A stretch of DNA of 64,000 nucleotides from Tritrichomonas musculus (taxonomy: Eukaryota; Parabasalia; Tritrichomonadida; Tritrichomonadidae), in NCBI GenBank assembly GCA_039105265.1, contig JAPFFF010000007.1, positions 248,001 through 312,000 of the forward strand, written 5' to 3'. The notes under the pieces are model-generated. The model made no database searches. It was not told the origin of the DNA and saw nothing but the letters and a program-made list of their open reading frames with translations. Of the stretch, positions 47,914 through 57,907 are shown in pieces (within the stretch, counting starts at the first letter, position 1; the number at the start of each line of letters is the position of its first letter). Both the position numbers and the translations under genes were made by a program.

Positions 47914-48189
47914 TTGCAACATAACGCGGTATAAATTATCATTTAGTGAATACTTTATTCCATGTTAATAAACTTTTATATTCTTTTTTTTTTTTTTTTT
48001 TGAAATTGTTGAAATGCGATTAAAAATTGATTCATAATGCATTATTATTAAATTTATAATGTAAAGAAAAAACTATTCAGTGCTTTAAACATATTGTAGC
48101 TTGCATAATTTCAGTAAAAATTTTAATAATATAAGATTTTTATTATTTCTTAATTTTCGTTAATTATATGCATATATTCTAATAATTAC

Positions 48190-49146
48190 TTAATTTGACG
48201 ATTTCCTAGTAGCATATTTTATAAATTGCTGAGAAAGAATGTCAAAAACATATTCTTTTGATACCTCATCTGGTAAGAAATCTCGGCCTGTTACTGGATT
48301 TTGATAACTATGAGAAGAATTGATCCATCTTTGAAGGCAAGATTTACACATAATCTGGCCTTGGCATTGAACAGGATCATTTACTAAATCATAACAAATA
48401 AGACATTTTAATTCATTTGGAACTACGAAATCATCAGGAAGATCGAAATCAACTTTATTCGATTTATGTTCTGCTAATGAAAAGAATATTGAATAGCACA
48501 AGCTTCGAAGCCCTTTGGAAGTAAAATGACGAATCATTGGTGCAGTAAAAATAATACTAATCAAAAAGTTAATAATACTGATAGGAAGGAATTTTATTTT
48601 TCCCCCTATGTATTTAGAAAGTCTATACGAACCATAATTAATTAAGAAGTATTCAAAATAAGTAACTAAAAAATGAGTTAATGTAGATAAAATCGATTTC
48701 CTTTCATATTCAGTTAATTTTCCAATTGTCTGATATAGGGTCCCACAACTTAAAATTGCTATTTTTGAAAATTTGGGCGATAAAATATTAAAACGACTTG
48801 AAAGAGCATTATCAATGCACGTTGCCCAGGGAGCATTTTGAATAATACCAGTACAAAAACAACGAAATTTTAAGCTGCTACAAGAAGGATTGAAAAATGA
48901 AATGAAAGGATTTACAATATATGAAAAAATAATTTCAAAAGAAGAAATCGATTCTTTTCTCTGAAAAGTTTGATTAAGGATTGACATTGATTCCATCAAT
49001 GTTGTATAGTATTTCAAATCAAATTTATAAAAAGGTGAGCAGGCACTGGCATCATTATGAATTAAATAATCATGCTCTTGTCGTGCAATATTTACTATTT
49101 CTTCTAGTGATTGAGCACCAAGGGCTTTGAGATATAAATTAATCAT
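48190..49146 (-). CDS. Probable U-box/RING ubiquitin ligase with hydrophobic segments
   Basis: The 318-residue protein has at its C-terminus (about residues 240-305) a U-box-like module: ELKCLICYDLVNDPVQCQGQ, MCKSCLQRWI, NPVTGRDFLPDEV and EYVFDIL. The strand order and the PV-x-x-x-G-x-x-x-C-x-x-C...NP-x-T core follow U-box domains, but extra cysteines (CLIC, CKSC) make it partly RING-like. The N-terminal 235 residues are helical, with one or two hydrophobic stretches (about 180-200, SIINFLISIIFTAPMI) that may be membrane-inserted. It would act as an E3 ligase. Substrates unknown. Confidence 0.7.
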   Translation of the reverse strand: MINLYLKALGAQSLEEIVNIARQEHDYLIHNDASACSPFYKFDLKYYTTLMESMSILNQTFQRKESISSFEIIFSYIVNPFISFFNPSCSSLKFRCFCTGIIQNAPWATCIDNALSSRFNILSPKFSKIAILSCGTLYQTIGKLTEYERKSILSTLTHFLVTYFEYFLINYGSYRLSKYIGGKIKFLPISIINFLISIIFTAPMIRHFTSKGLRSLCYSIFFSLAEHKSNKVDFDLPDDFVVPNELKCLICYDLVNDPVQCQGQIMCKSCLQRWINSSHSYQNPVTGRDFLPDEVSKEYVFDILSQQFIKYATRKSSN

Positions 49147-49601
49147 CTAAATAATGATATAAATTTTATAAATTTTTTAGTTCAAAAAAATAAAAATACA
49201 TTTATATTTGAAATTAAAAATGATTGACTTAATTTATATATTACATTAAATTTAATTTTCTTTTATACTCAAAATAAATAAGAAGTATAAAGTTATAATT
49301 AATGTTCATCAAGATAATTCTCGTATGAATATATTATTGAAAATATTTGAATGATTCATATGAGAATAAAATTACAAATTGTAGACAGTTACAAAAGCAG
49401 CATCCAAAATAAAAAACATGCAATTAACTATTAGCGTGGCATCAAATTTATGAATTCAATACTATTGATTCAACATGGCACAGTTTTTAACCAAAAGAAA
49501 AATGTGCCAAACTTGAAAAAAGACTAAACTTGATTATCTTTATTAGTTATAAATGGTTAACTTTTTCATAAAAAGCATATAAAGAAGAAAATATTTGAAT
49601 T
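49147..49601. other. AT-rich intergenic region with a 7-base inverted repeat
   Basis: Between the start of the U-box gene and the end of LST8. TGGCACA (49476-49482) is repeated inverted as TGTGCCA (49503-49509). It must hold the promoter of the U-box gene. No gene recognised. Confidence 0.5.
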
Positions 49602-50501
49602 TTAAACATCAATTAATCCGATTGCTGAAACACATTTTTCAATTTTAGGCGTTTGCAGAATCATATTTCCTTGTTTAACATCCCAGACCTTACAGAAGCC
49701 ATCGCTACTTCCAGTACATAGTTTCGATGAATCATCTGTAAAACTTGCATCCCATACCCATTCACGTTTTTCACCTCCAATTAAGGAATGCTTCAATTCT
49801 CCGGTTTTCAAATCCCAAATTTTTGAGGTATTGTCTGCAGCTGTAGTCGCGAAAACTGACGAATCAGGTGAAACAGTGCAACGAATTTGAAGGTCGTTTG
49901 TCGTATGTATAGTATATTTTTCTTTGAGTGTTTCATTATCAAGAGAATAACATATAGTTTTGCCATCTTGAACAGCAGCAACAAGGGAAGAATTGTCTGG
50001 GGATATTGAGATTGATCTAACAGGTTTTGTGGCTAGATTAAGCTTCTGCAAACAATTTGAATTTCTAGCATCAAAAACAGCTATAAATCCGCTTTCACTG
50101 CATGTAATAACATGAAATCCGGTTGGTAGTATTGCCAAAGAATTTAATGCTCCCCCAGCTTTAATGACAATTTGAGGTGTAAATGTTCTACGATCCCAAA
50201 CTTTAATGTTTTGATCATCACCACATGTAAAAAATGAAAATGCTGATGGTACAAAAGTTAAATCAGTGACATTACCTTTATGTGCGTTAAATGAATGAAT
50301 TGGCCTTTTATTCCGAAAGAAATAATCAAAAAGAAAAATGTGCGAATATGCTGCAACAAAAAAATGATGGTCACCTGATGGTACAATTCGATTTGCTTGC
50401 GAGTTTCCAATTTCAAATTCTGAAAGAGCTGTTCCGTTTGCAAGATCAAAAGCATGTATTTTTAAATCATATGAGGCAGCAAGTAAAACAGTTGGTTTCA
50501 T
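49602..50501 (-). CDS. LST8: LST8 (mLST8/GbetaL), TOR complex subunit
   Basis: The 299-residue protein is a complete seven-bladed WD40 propeller, close in length to human MLST8 (326). PTVLLAASYDLKIHAFDLANG matches the first blade ([21 protein letters not shown]). FVAAYSHIFLFDY parallels MIAAAGYQHIRMYDL, TCGDDQNIKVWDRR parallels the GGEDCTARIWDLR blade, and LQIRCTVSPDSSVFATTAADNT and WVWDASFTDDSSKL parallel [20 protein letters not shown] and WMWGCAFSGDSQYI. LST8 binds the kinase domain of TOR in TORC1 and TORC2. With the Raptor-like gene at the left edge, two TORC1 subunits lie in this window. Divergent to the caspase-like gene (106 bases between starts). Confidence 0.88.
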   Translation of the reverse strand: MKPTVLLAASYDLKIHAFDLANGTALSEFEIGNSQANRIVPSGDHHFFVAAYSHIFLFDYFFRNKRPIHSFNAHKGNVTDLTFVPSAFSFFTCGDDQNIKVWDRRTFTPQIVIKAGGALNSLAILPTGFHVITCSESGFIAVFDARNSNCLQKLNLATKPVRSISISPDNSSLVAAVQDGKTICYSLDNETLKEKYTIHTTNDLQIRCTVSPDSSVFATTAADNTSKIWDLKTGELKHSLIGGEKREWVWDASFTDDSSKLCTGSSDGFCKVWDVKQGNMILQTPKIEKCVSAIGLIDV

Positions 50502-50607
50502 TACTTTGCTGCAGTTTCTACATAAAGATTTTTAAAATTGAATCTTAAATGATCGTAATCCACCAAACCTTTTTCAAACGTATTTTTATTCTGAAGAATA
50601 TAAATAA

Positions 50608-51369
50608 ATGTCTGATCCAGTATCCCAGCTAAGAATTTATGGTCGTGATCTTGCAAATTCCCCATTTAACCGTCTTCCCAAAGAAATTGGCAAAGTGTGC
50701 TTTATCTGTGTCAATTCTTATAGATCTTTCCGTCAAAACATTGGAATAACGCCTCTTGGTGATGCTGTTTCAATGGCAAAATGCCTAAAATATTTCGAAT
50801 ACTCAATTTTTTATGTAGCAAATCCTCACGCAAAATTTTTCTTAGATTATCTTGACTACTTTTTCGAACACACAACTGAACATCTTATTGTTTACTATGT
50901 TGGCCAGGGAACAACTGTCGAGGATCTTGACACAACAACAAAGAGAGAATTATACGAAGCTTTTACTTTTGAAGATGGTAAAATTATGGATGGTGAAATG
51001 GCTGAGCACATTAAATTTAGCAAGAACCCAGATAATATTGTCACACTCATTACAGACACTTGCCGACCAAATACATGCTGGTCACTCATTAGCAATACTG
51101 TTGATGGTGTAGAGTTACCACCACGTATAATGTCTCTTTCTGCATCACCAACCCCACAGACCTCAAAGTCTATGATGGCTCTTGCTCAATCCCAAGGAAT
51201 TTTCACTTTCAACTTGACAAAAGAGTTGAAAAAGAAACCAAAGGCTACTCCAAAAGAAATTGAAAAGGTAATGAATGAAGTTTTGAAGGAATTTGCGCAA
51301 ATTTTCACTTCAAATTCAACATCACCAGAATTGCTTGACGAACCTTTACTTCATATCGATTTTGAATAA
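50608..51369 (+). CDS. Caspase-fold (C14/metacaspase-like) protein, catalytic His missing
   Basis: The 253-residue protein has the caspase fold: VCFICVNSYRS (strand 1), a helix with GDAVSMAKCL, then HLIVYYVGQGTTVEDLD and NIVTLITDTCRPNTCWSL. In active metacaspases the last two read YYSGHG and DSCHSG. Here the catalytic His is Gln100, while the Cys (Cys152, in DTC) is kept. The protein is therefore probably an inactive pseudo-peptidase or uses other residues. Length fits a single p20/p10 unit without prodomain. Neighbours: divergent to LST8, upstream of the CK2-like gene. Role in the cell unknown. Confidence 0.7.
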   Translation: MSDPVSQLRIYGRDLANSPFNRLPKEIGKVCFICVNSYRSFRQNIGITPLGDAVSMAKCLKYFEYSIFYVANPHAKFFLDYLDYFFEHTTEHLIVYYVGQGTTVEDLDTTTKRELYEAFTFEDGKIMDGEMAEHIKFSKNPDNIVTLITDTCRPNTCWSLISNTVDGVELPPRIMSLSASPTPQTSKSMMALAQSQGIFTFNLTKELKKKPKATPKEIEKVMNEVLKEFAQIFTSNSTSPELLDEPLLHIDFE

Positions 51370-51519
51370 AATAAGTTTATTATCTATAGTAATTATTATT
51401 ATGTTTTACCTTCTTTCTTTAAGTCTTTCAATTTTATAATGTTGAAAAAGAAAATGCATCTTCTTTCTTATATTTTCATAGTTTTTAGAATCATCTTTTC
51501 AATCAAAATTATTTAGGAT

Positions 51520-52815
51520 ATGAAACCGTTTAGAATGGTCAATTATATTCAAATGTCAAGCAAAGAGCCTAAGCCAGAAAGTAAAGAAAAAACAGACCAA
51601 GAAAATAATAACCAAAACGAAACTAAAAACAAAGAAGAAAATGAACAAAAAAATGAAAACAAGATTGAAAAAGCCGAAGATCAGGACAATAATCAAAGCG
51701 AAAAGAATGATATAAAAGAAGGAAAAGAACAAGAAGAAGAAGAAGCTGATGATGATGATTCCGACGATGATTCTGATGACGAAGATAGAAGCAACTTAGA
51801 TTCGTATAGTATTCTTATATCAAAAGCACGCTATTACCAAAATGCAAATTTACTTCAAGGAAAAGATTGGTATGATATGAGTGTATTTTTACCCAAGATT
51901 CAAAGTCCAAGTGAATATACAATAACTCATAACATTGATGGAGGCAAATTTTCAACAGTTTACAAAGCATACAAAATTGACCCAAACAATAAAAATAAGA
52001 AAATTGATGTTGCACTTAAAGTACTTCTACCATATGATATTCGTAAATATCTAAAAGAGATTAAAGTCCTTGCTGATCTTGATGGAAAATGTAATATTGT
52101 TAAATTTCATGGACTCATTCAGGATCCAGTTACACATGTTTTTAGCATCGCTCTTGAATGGGTAAATATTGAAAAATATCAAAAAATTTATCCAAAAATG
52201 ACAATCGAAGATATTCGATATTATATGCGCCTTTTCTTAGAAGGTTTGGATTATGCTCATAGTCATGGAATTATTCATAGAGACTTGAAACCTGGTAACC
52301 TTGGAATTGATACGAAAGGACGTACATTAAAAATCTTGGATTGGGGATTAGCAGAATTTTATCACCCAGGTGTACGAATAAATCCACAAGCAGGCACTCG
52401 TGCCTATTTATCTCCTGAACAAATGATTAAATATCCATATCTAGACTATTCAACTGACATTTGGTCTGCAGGCCTTGTTTTTGGAATGATGCTTTTATGT
52501 ACCCATCTTGTTATGCCTGGTGAAGATACCAAAGCACAATTATTTAACTTAGCCAAACTCATTGGTGGGCAAACCGTCATTAATTTGGTAGGAATGCTTG
52601 ATATGAGAATGGAAAGAGATTTAATGCATAACATTAGAATGGTTCCAAAAGAAGGATTCGATCCAATTATTGAAAAAGCAAAAGAAAAAGGAAGAGAATG
52701 CCCACCAGATGCTTTAGACTTACTCCAAAAGATGCTTACACCCGACTTTAGATTTAGGATATCAGCACATGAAGCTTTAAGTCATCCATTTATAACAGGA
52801 GCACAAAAGAAATGA
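51520..52815 (+). CDS. Casein kinase II alpha-like kinase with long acidic N-terminus
   Basis: The 431-residue protein starts with about 90 residues of Glu/Lys/Asn-rich and then Asp-rich sequence (DDDDSDDDSDDED), itself resembling a CK2 substrate. The kinase domain (about 125-425) is CK2-type: GGKFSTVYKAY, VALKVL, HRDLKPGNLGID, DWGLAEFYHPG (Trp in place of Phe in DFG), GTRAYLSPEQM and a DLLQKMLTPDFRFRISAHEALSHP end. The DWGLAEFYHPG segment is nearly identical to CK2 alpha. HRDLKPGN replaces the usual HRDVKPHN. Predicted active, constitutive, acidophilic. A nearby second ATG seven codons in would give a slightly shorter protein. Confidence 0.9.
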   Translation: MKPFRMVNYIQMSSKEPKPESKEKTDQENNNQNETKNKEENEQKNENKIEKAEDQDNNQSEKNDIKEGKEQEEEEADDDDSDDDSDDEDRSNLDSYSILISKARYYQNANLLQGKDWYDMSVFLPKIQSPSEYTITHNIDGGKFSTVYKAYKIDPNNKNKKIDVALKVLLPYDIRKYLKEIKVLADLDGKCNIVKFHGLIQDPVTHVFSIALEWVNIEKYQKIYPKMTIEDIRYYMRLFLEGLDYAHSHGIIHRDLKPGNLGIDTKGRTLKILDWGLAEFYHPGVRINPQAGTRAYLSPEQMIKYPYLDYSTDIWSAGLVFGMMLLCTHLVMPGEDTKAQLFNLAKLIGGQTVINLVGMLDMRMERDLMHNIRMVPKEGFDPIIEKAKEKGRECPPDALDLLQKMLTPDFRFRISAHEALSHPFITGAQKK

Positions 52816-53160
52816 AGAGTGCTATCAAATTAATGTATTGTTTAAATTTAATTTTTTTTATCCTATAATTATTAACTTAAGCTTGCTGATTATCTTAGAA
52901 ATACATATTTAAGGCAGGTTTTGTTTCTGTATGTTATTATTAATCAAAATATTAATATTTTTCTAAATATTATATTTGTTATTTTTCTCCTTTATTATTT
53001 TTAATCCTTGAGACCTAACTTTCAGCTTACTTTCCTGGACGAATCTCAAATGAATGATTACTCGATAGTTTTTTTAATAATGACAATTCGGCTAAATATT
53101 TTTTGAAAAAATATTGAATGTTCTCATAGAATCCAAATAAACTTTTATACAATATCATTT
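52816..53160. other. Intergenic region between CK2-like and subtilisin genes
   Basis: About 345 bases, AT-rich, holding the 3' end of the kinase and the subtilisin promoter. No gene recognised. Confidence 0.5.
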
Positions 53161-56100
53161 ATGCCATTCCAATTTGCCCAATCCATTCCTTCTATTAAGG
53201 CTAGCACTTCATCGAATTTACCACCGAAATGTGGGTGGTTTTTAATTCAATTTTTAACAACTTTATCATCAATTCAATTTAAGCAATTTCAACAACGTTA
53301 TAATCTTACTTTAGAAACAAAGTATCAAATTAATTCGTATTCTTATGAACAATATTTAACGGCTTTCCAAGTTGAGAAATTATTAAATGATCCTTTGGTT
53401 TCACTTAAACCACTATTCAAAGATTTTACTCGAAATTTAAAACATAAATTAGAACTTTCTAATAAATGTCTCATTCGGTCTATTCATAATTGGTCTCCTC
53501 TCGACTCTTCAATTGGTTATAAAAAAATTTCTTCTGATATTTATATAGTTAAAACTTCTTGTTCACATCTTTCTAACGATAGGAGAATAAAGTCAATGAA
53601 TAATTATAAACCAAGAAAATTGTTAAATCGATATTTAACTGGCTTTATCCAATCTGGTTCAGAAGAGGGTGTTTTTGAGAATGGCAGTTATGTATCTCCT
53701 CATCCCTTCTATGACATTGGTATTCATGGTGAAAATCAAATTATTTCTATTACAGATAGTGGAGTTGATGTTTTGCACAACTTTTTCTATGATCCAAAAT
53801 ATAATAAAATTCAGGTTAATCGCACTTATTCTGATCATCGTAAGATATATGCATATTATTCAGTTGCAGATTCAACTGATGTTGAGCAAGGCCATGGTAC
53901 TCATGTAAGTGGGATTGCATTGGGTGAAGCATTAGATTCTGAGAGCAGTATATCGCTTTACAATGGAGTAGCACCAAAAGCGAAGCTCTTTTTCCTTGAT
54001 ATTGGTGATTCATCTGATGAAGAATCCTTATCTGGGGAATTTGAAGGTGATGAAATTTACAAATTAATGTCTCAAAAAGGAGTTTCCATATGCTCTAATT
54101 CTTGGGGTTACGATTCATCAGAAGATACGCATATAATGACGGTTGAATATGATAAGTATGCTTATGATAATCAAGAAATGCTTTTTGTATTTGCATCTGG
54201 AAATGAAGGTTCTGATGATGATATGAAAGAAGCTTATATCTATTATACTGTTAATTCTCCTGGTGATTCTAAAAACTGTTTATCTATTGGTTCAACTAAA
54301 TATACACGATTATCCACAATTGAAGATGAAAGAGACTGGGTAATTGAAATCGATGGGAAAGATATATTAAGTGCTGATCCTGAAGACATTGGGACAGATC
54401 CTTGGGAATTCACGCTTGGAACTACGAAAATAAAGCAAAATAATCTTTCTATCCACTTTTATAATAAGGAAACATCGCCTAAAATAAGTACCTTTAAAGA
54501 TACAATTGTATATCTAGAAAACGATATGCAAAACTTTTGTCAAAATGCCAAAGAAGTAGCTGGCAAAGGAGCAACCGCAATAATTCATCATAATACTATT
54601 TATTTACCTGACTGTTCAAAAAGTTCAAAAATTTTGAATGCTTCATACATCAAAAATTCAAAAGAGAAATTCAAAAAATCAAAAATTAATTCAAAATATT
54701 CTTTTGATTATGAATATTTCTATGGATATATAAGTATTCCAGTTTTTTCTATAACTGATTCAATTGATCAAAATTCAAAACTTGCCTCTATTATTCCAAA
54801 GCCAACTGCTTCATTTGACGACGATAATATGGCTATCTCAGTTTTTTCAAGCTTAGGTCCTTCAGTATACGGTATTAATAAACCTGATATTGTTGTACCT
54901 GGCGAATATGTTATAAGCGCCCAATCAGCTAGTCATACGAACAAGAATCCTCTTCCAGCAACTTATGATACGCTAATGGCTCAATCTGGTACTTCAATGG
55001 CTACACCAGCTGCGGCTGGATTGGCAGCTCTTGCACGTCAATACTTTACAGATGGCTTCTATCCATCTCGGAAATCTAATTCCAATGACGCTTCACTTTT
55101 CAAAAGCATTACATCTACATTTATAAGAGCCGTTTTAATTAATTCAGCTAAGCCATTTGATTTGATAAAAAATATCGCGGTTTCGCCATCAGGGCCAAAT
55201 ATTCGAACAGGTTTCGGCGTTCCAAACTTATCCGATGCACTTTTATTGAATCCTCTTCGAGTTGTCCGAAATAATCAAATTAGATCTAATGAAAAGCACA
55301 ATTATCCTCTTAACGTACAGTATAAAAATGGAACCGAATTGAAGGTTACAATGGCTTTCATCGATCCTCCAATTAGCGAAGAGTCAACAGTCCCTCATTT
55401 TGCAGACTTAAACTTGCACCTAGTTTCACCAAGTGGACGTTTATACACAGGAAATGGCTATAAAAACAACCAAACGGAGATGTCAAACACAATAGAAAGA
55501 ATTATTGTACCATCAAATGAAATCGAGATAGGTTTGTATCAAATTATTGTTACTTCAACAAATTTCTCAGATGATTTAGTTGACAAAATTAATTATTCAA
55601 TTGTTGTTAACGGCCCATTCGACCATTTTGACTTTGAAAATAATCCTGCTTTTCTACAAATATCTAATGAAAGAAGTTGCTTGCAAACAAGTGAAAATAG
55701 CAGTAATTGTCAAAAATGTGATGTTGGTTGTTTGAATAATGGTGTTTGCGATACTCTAACAGGAAGATGCAAATGTGATAGCAATCATGTTGGCTTTGAT
55801 TGCGCAATTGAAGTTCAACAATTTGCTTTGCAGAAGCAATATTCTCTTAATCTAATTCCAAATGAAATCATTTATGCTAAAATTCCAATTGGATTTTACA
55901 ATGATCAAGATAAACCAACTATTACAGCATCATCCAATATAAAAGATGCTGTTTATAGAATTTCCTTGTCTGACAAGCCATTTTATTCTTTTTCAGATCC
56001 AAACGTTGATTCAATTATTGCTGATGGTTATCAAAAGATTTCAGTTCCAATATCACTGACTGGAACGGAGGAGGAAATTAAAAATTCAGTTTTGTATTTA

Positions 56101-56367
56101 GCTTTCCATACAAACTCACCCGAAAAAATAACGCTTACCTTTAAACTTACAGCCGAGCCTGTTATGACAGTAAGTCCTACTGAGCCAGTTTCTGATCAAC
56201 CAGAAAATATGGAGCATCAATCAATTGAAGATAATTCTCTTATTTCCAACATATTTTTGTTTTTAATTTTTGTTTCTGTTATCCTTATCATTATAGCAAT
56301 TACTTACATTGTCATGCTTTTTGTTTATAGATATAGATTAAAACATCAGCCAATTTTAACAGGATAA
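53161..56367 (+). CDS. Membrane-anchored subtilisin-like serine peptidase (S8)
   Basis: The 1068-residue protein has a complete S8 catalytic triad: Asp199 in ITDSGVDVLHN, His245 in GHGTHVSG and Ser612 in SGTSMATPAA. The oxyanion-region SNSWGYD and ASGNEG are also present. A large insert (about residues 395-555) separates His and Ser. After the peptidase, a beta-rich P-domain-like region (about 690-830), one EGF-like module (about 838-884, CDVGCLNNGVCD, CKCDSNHVGFDC) and another beta-rich region lead to a membrane segment (about 1025-1055) and short tail. This is the plan of trichomonad surface subtilisins (SUB1). No clear signal peptide is seen at the N-terminus. Likely acts on the cell surface or in lysosomes. 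Confidence 0.92.
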   Translation: MPFQFAQSIPSIKASTSSNLPPKCGWFLIQFLTTLSSIQFKQFQQRYNLTLETKYQINSYSYEQYLTAFQVEKLLNDPLVSLKPLFKDFTRNLKHKLELSNKCLIRSIHNWSPLDSSIGYKKISSDIYIVKTSCSHLSNDRRIKSMNNYKPRKLLNRYLTGFIQSGSEEGVFENGSYVSPHPFYDIGIHGENQIISITDSGVDVLHNFFYDPKYNKIQVNRTYSDHRKIYAYYSVADSTDVEQGHGTHVSGIALGEALDSESSISLYNGVAPKAKLFFLDIGDSSDEESLSGEFEGDEIYKLMSQKGVSICSNSWGYDSSEDTHIMTVEYDKYAYDNQEMLFVFASGNEGSDDDMKEAYIYYTVNSPGDSKNCLSIGSTKYTRLSTIEDERDWVIEIDGKDILSADPEDIGTDPWEFTLGTTKIKQNNLSIHFYNKETSPKISTFKDTIVYLENDMQNFCQNAKEVAGKGATAIIHHNTIYLPDCSKSSKILNASYIKNSKEKFKKSKINSKYSFDYEYFYGYISIPVFSITDSIDQNSKLASIIPKPTASFDDDNMAISVFSSLGPSVYGINKPDIVVPGEYVISAQSASHTNKNPLPATYDTLMAQSGTSMATPAAAGLAALARQYFTDGFYPSRKSNSNDASLFKSITSTFIRAVLINSAKPFDLIKNIAVSPSGPNIRTGFGVPNLSDALLLNPLRVVRNNQIRSNEKHNYPLNVQYKNGTELKVTMAFIDPPISEESTVPHFADLNLHLVSPSGRLYTGNGYKNNQTEMSNTIERIIVPSNEIEIGLYQIIVTSTNFSDDLVDKINYSIVVNGPFDHFDFENNPAFLQISNERSCLQTSENSSNCQKCDVGCLNNGVCDTLTGRCKCDSNHVGFDCAIEVQQFALQKQYSLNLIPNEIIYAKIPIGFYNDQDKPTITASSNIKDAVYRISLSDKPFYSFSDPNVDSIIADGYQKISVPISLTGTEEEIKNSVLYLAFHTNSPEKITLTFKLTAEPVMTVSPTEPVSDQPENMEHQSIEDNSLISNIFLFLIFVSVILIIIAITYIVMLFVYRYRLKHQPILTG

Positions 56368-56559
56368 ATAATTTTGAAAATTATATTTTATGTTTAGTTT
56401 GGATTTTGGAAATTATACTTTCAAAATATGTTTTGAAGATTATTAGAAGATCAAGTAAACAATTGTATCTTATTTTTTTATTTTCCACGCTTTTTTAATC
56501 TAAAATATGAGATATGATAAAAAAAAAAAAAAAAATATTAATTTATATAATAAACATGT

Positions 56560-57792
56560 TTAAGAACGTACAACTTTTAATATTTGTGGAAGTGGGGCAG
56601 CTTCTCTCTCTTCGACTGGGCCATTCATATGTAAAAATATTAAATCTTCGCCATGGCGAATAAATTTAACACGAAATTCATTCTTCATAATTAAATAATC
56701 AACAATGCAATTAAAAGCAGGAGTCATCATCTTTTCATACATAATTGCAGCAATTGCATTTGCTTGAAGACCCAAAGTTGCCTGTGTAAATAATGGCGCT
56801 TCAATAAATGGAGGCTGGGTAACTGTGAATGGACCAGATACAACAAGAACGTCCAATGCTTTAAGTGGAGGTAATTTTTTGGCGAAAGACTGCTGCATTT
56901 TTGTAATAAGACCTTGAGAATCAAGTTTCATTAAACTAACCTGCATTTTACAACATTTTTCAAGTCCACGCCCGGGTTCTGTAATTGTCACCATAACAGT
57001 ATGAAAATGTTTAGCTAGGCAGAATAAATGGTTATCAACTGTCATTTGATCAGCAGTTGTATCAACTAAATTTGCTACAAGAAGTTCGGCAATAAATAAG
57101 TTGGGGTTATCCATATTTGTGTAAAGAATCCTTCCAAAAACAAAAACTGCACAATTTTTTTTAATTTCTTCATCAGCAATTGCACTTTCAATAAGTTCCT
57201 TTGGTCCAACTTCGCAAAGAATTGAGTCTGATTCCATCAATCGAGGATATTCTTGTTTTACTGGACTTTTATATGTAGAAATAACAGATTGTATTCCTCT
57301 GACTGTTGACATTGCCTTCATAAACCAAATTAATGATCTATGAGCAAATTTTGCTGCAGCATAAGAAGGTCTTTCGTAAAGAGCAGATAGAACATAACTT
57401 ATTCTCTTTAATATATCAAAAAGAAAGGAATTTGGATATTTATATGGTGAAAATAAAATAAGGAGTGCCTTCCATTTATTGTTTAATCTAAATGCTGCTC
57501 GAACTCCTTTTGATTCGAATGTTTCTGGATCACAATTAAAAAGTGTTTGGTAACTTTTAAACATTGCAGAAAAAGATCTGCATAATTCTTTAATTTCTGG
57601 ATAAGTAGAAACATGAAAATACATAAATTCTTCGTTGGGATCAGTATTTTGTTTTAAAACAGCCAAATGAAATGGTTGAGTTGTATCTTCGTGAATGCAA
57701 TCTGGAAGTTTTCCTTTATCTAAAGCGTATTGAAGTTTGGCTAGGTAAGTTCCGATTGGGATTGTTGGATCGGTTTCTCGTAGATCTGCCAT
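56560..57792 (-). CDS. Mon1-like (triple-longin) vesicle trafficking protein
   Basis: The 410-residue protein has three alpha/beta regions, with a beta-rich start for each. The first (about 60-150) ends in ALLILFSPYKYP followed by the helix LFDILKRISYVLSALYER, like the VAVARTRQSAQEL...IYYQILSLL helix of Mon1. The second (about 200-300) has CAVFVFGRILYTNMDNPNLF and HLFCLAKHFHTVMVTI, paralleling Mon1's RSLVFSILLARNQL and PVCLPKFNAAGFF. A third follows. Mon1-Ccz1 activates RAB7 on endosomes. The similarity is at the level of fold order and scattered residues, so Ccz1, HPS1 or Fuzzy relatives are possible. It is divergent to the coiled-coil gene, with 115 bases between starts. Confidence 0.55.
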   Translation of the reverse strand: MADLRETDPTIPIGTYLAKLQYALDKGKLPDCIHEDTTQPFHLAVLKQNTDPNEEFMYFHVSTYPEIKELCRSFSAMFKSYQTLFNCDPETFESKGVRAAFRLNNKWKALLILFSPYKYPNSFLFDILKRISYVLSALYERPSYAAAKFAHRSLIWFMKAMSTVRGIQSVISTYKSPVKQEYPRLMESDSILCEVGPKELIESAIADEEIKKNCAVFVFGRILYTNMDNPNLFIAELLVANLVDTTADQMTVDNHLFCLAKHFHTVMVTITEPGRGLEKCCKMQVSLMKLDSQGLITKMQQSFAKKLPPLKALDVLVVSGPFTVTQPPFIEAPLFTQATLGLQANAIAAIMYEKMMTPAFNCIVDYLIMKNEFRVKFIRHGEDLIFLHMNGPVEEREAAPLPQILKVVRS

Positions 57793-57907
57793 TTTGTTTG
57801 GATATTTCTAAATATTTTTTTTTACGAAAATTCAAGATTAATAAACGTTCTTTTTTTTTTTTTAAATTTTTTTCACCTTTATACATACGTTTAAACAATG
57901 TAATTTC

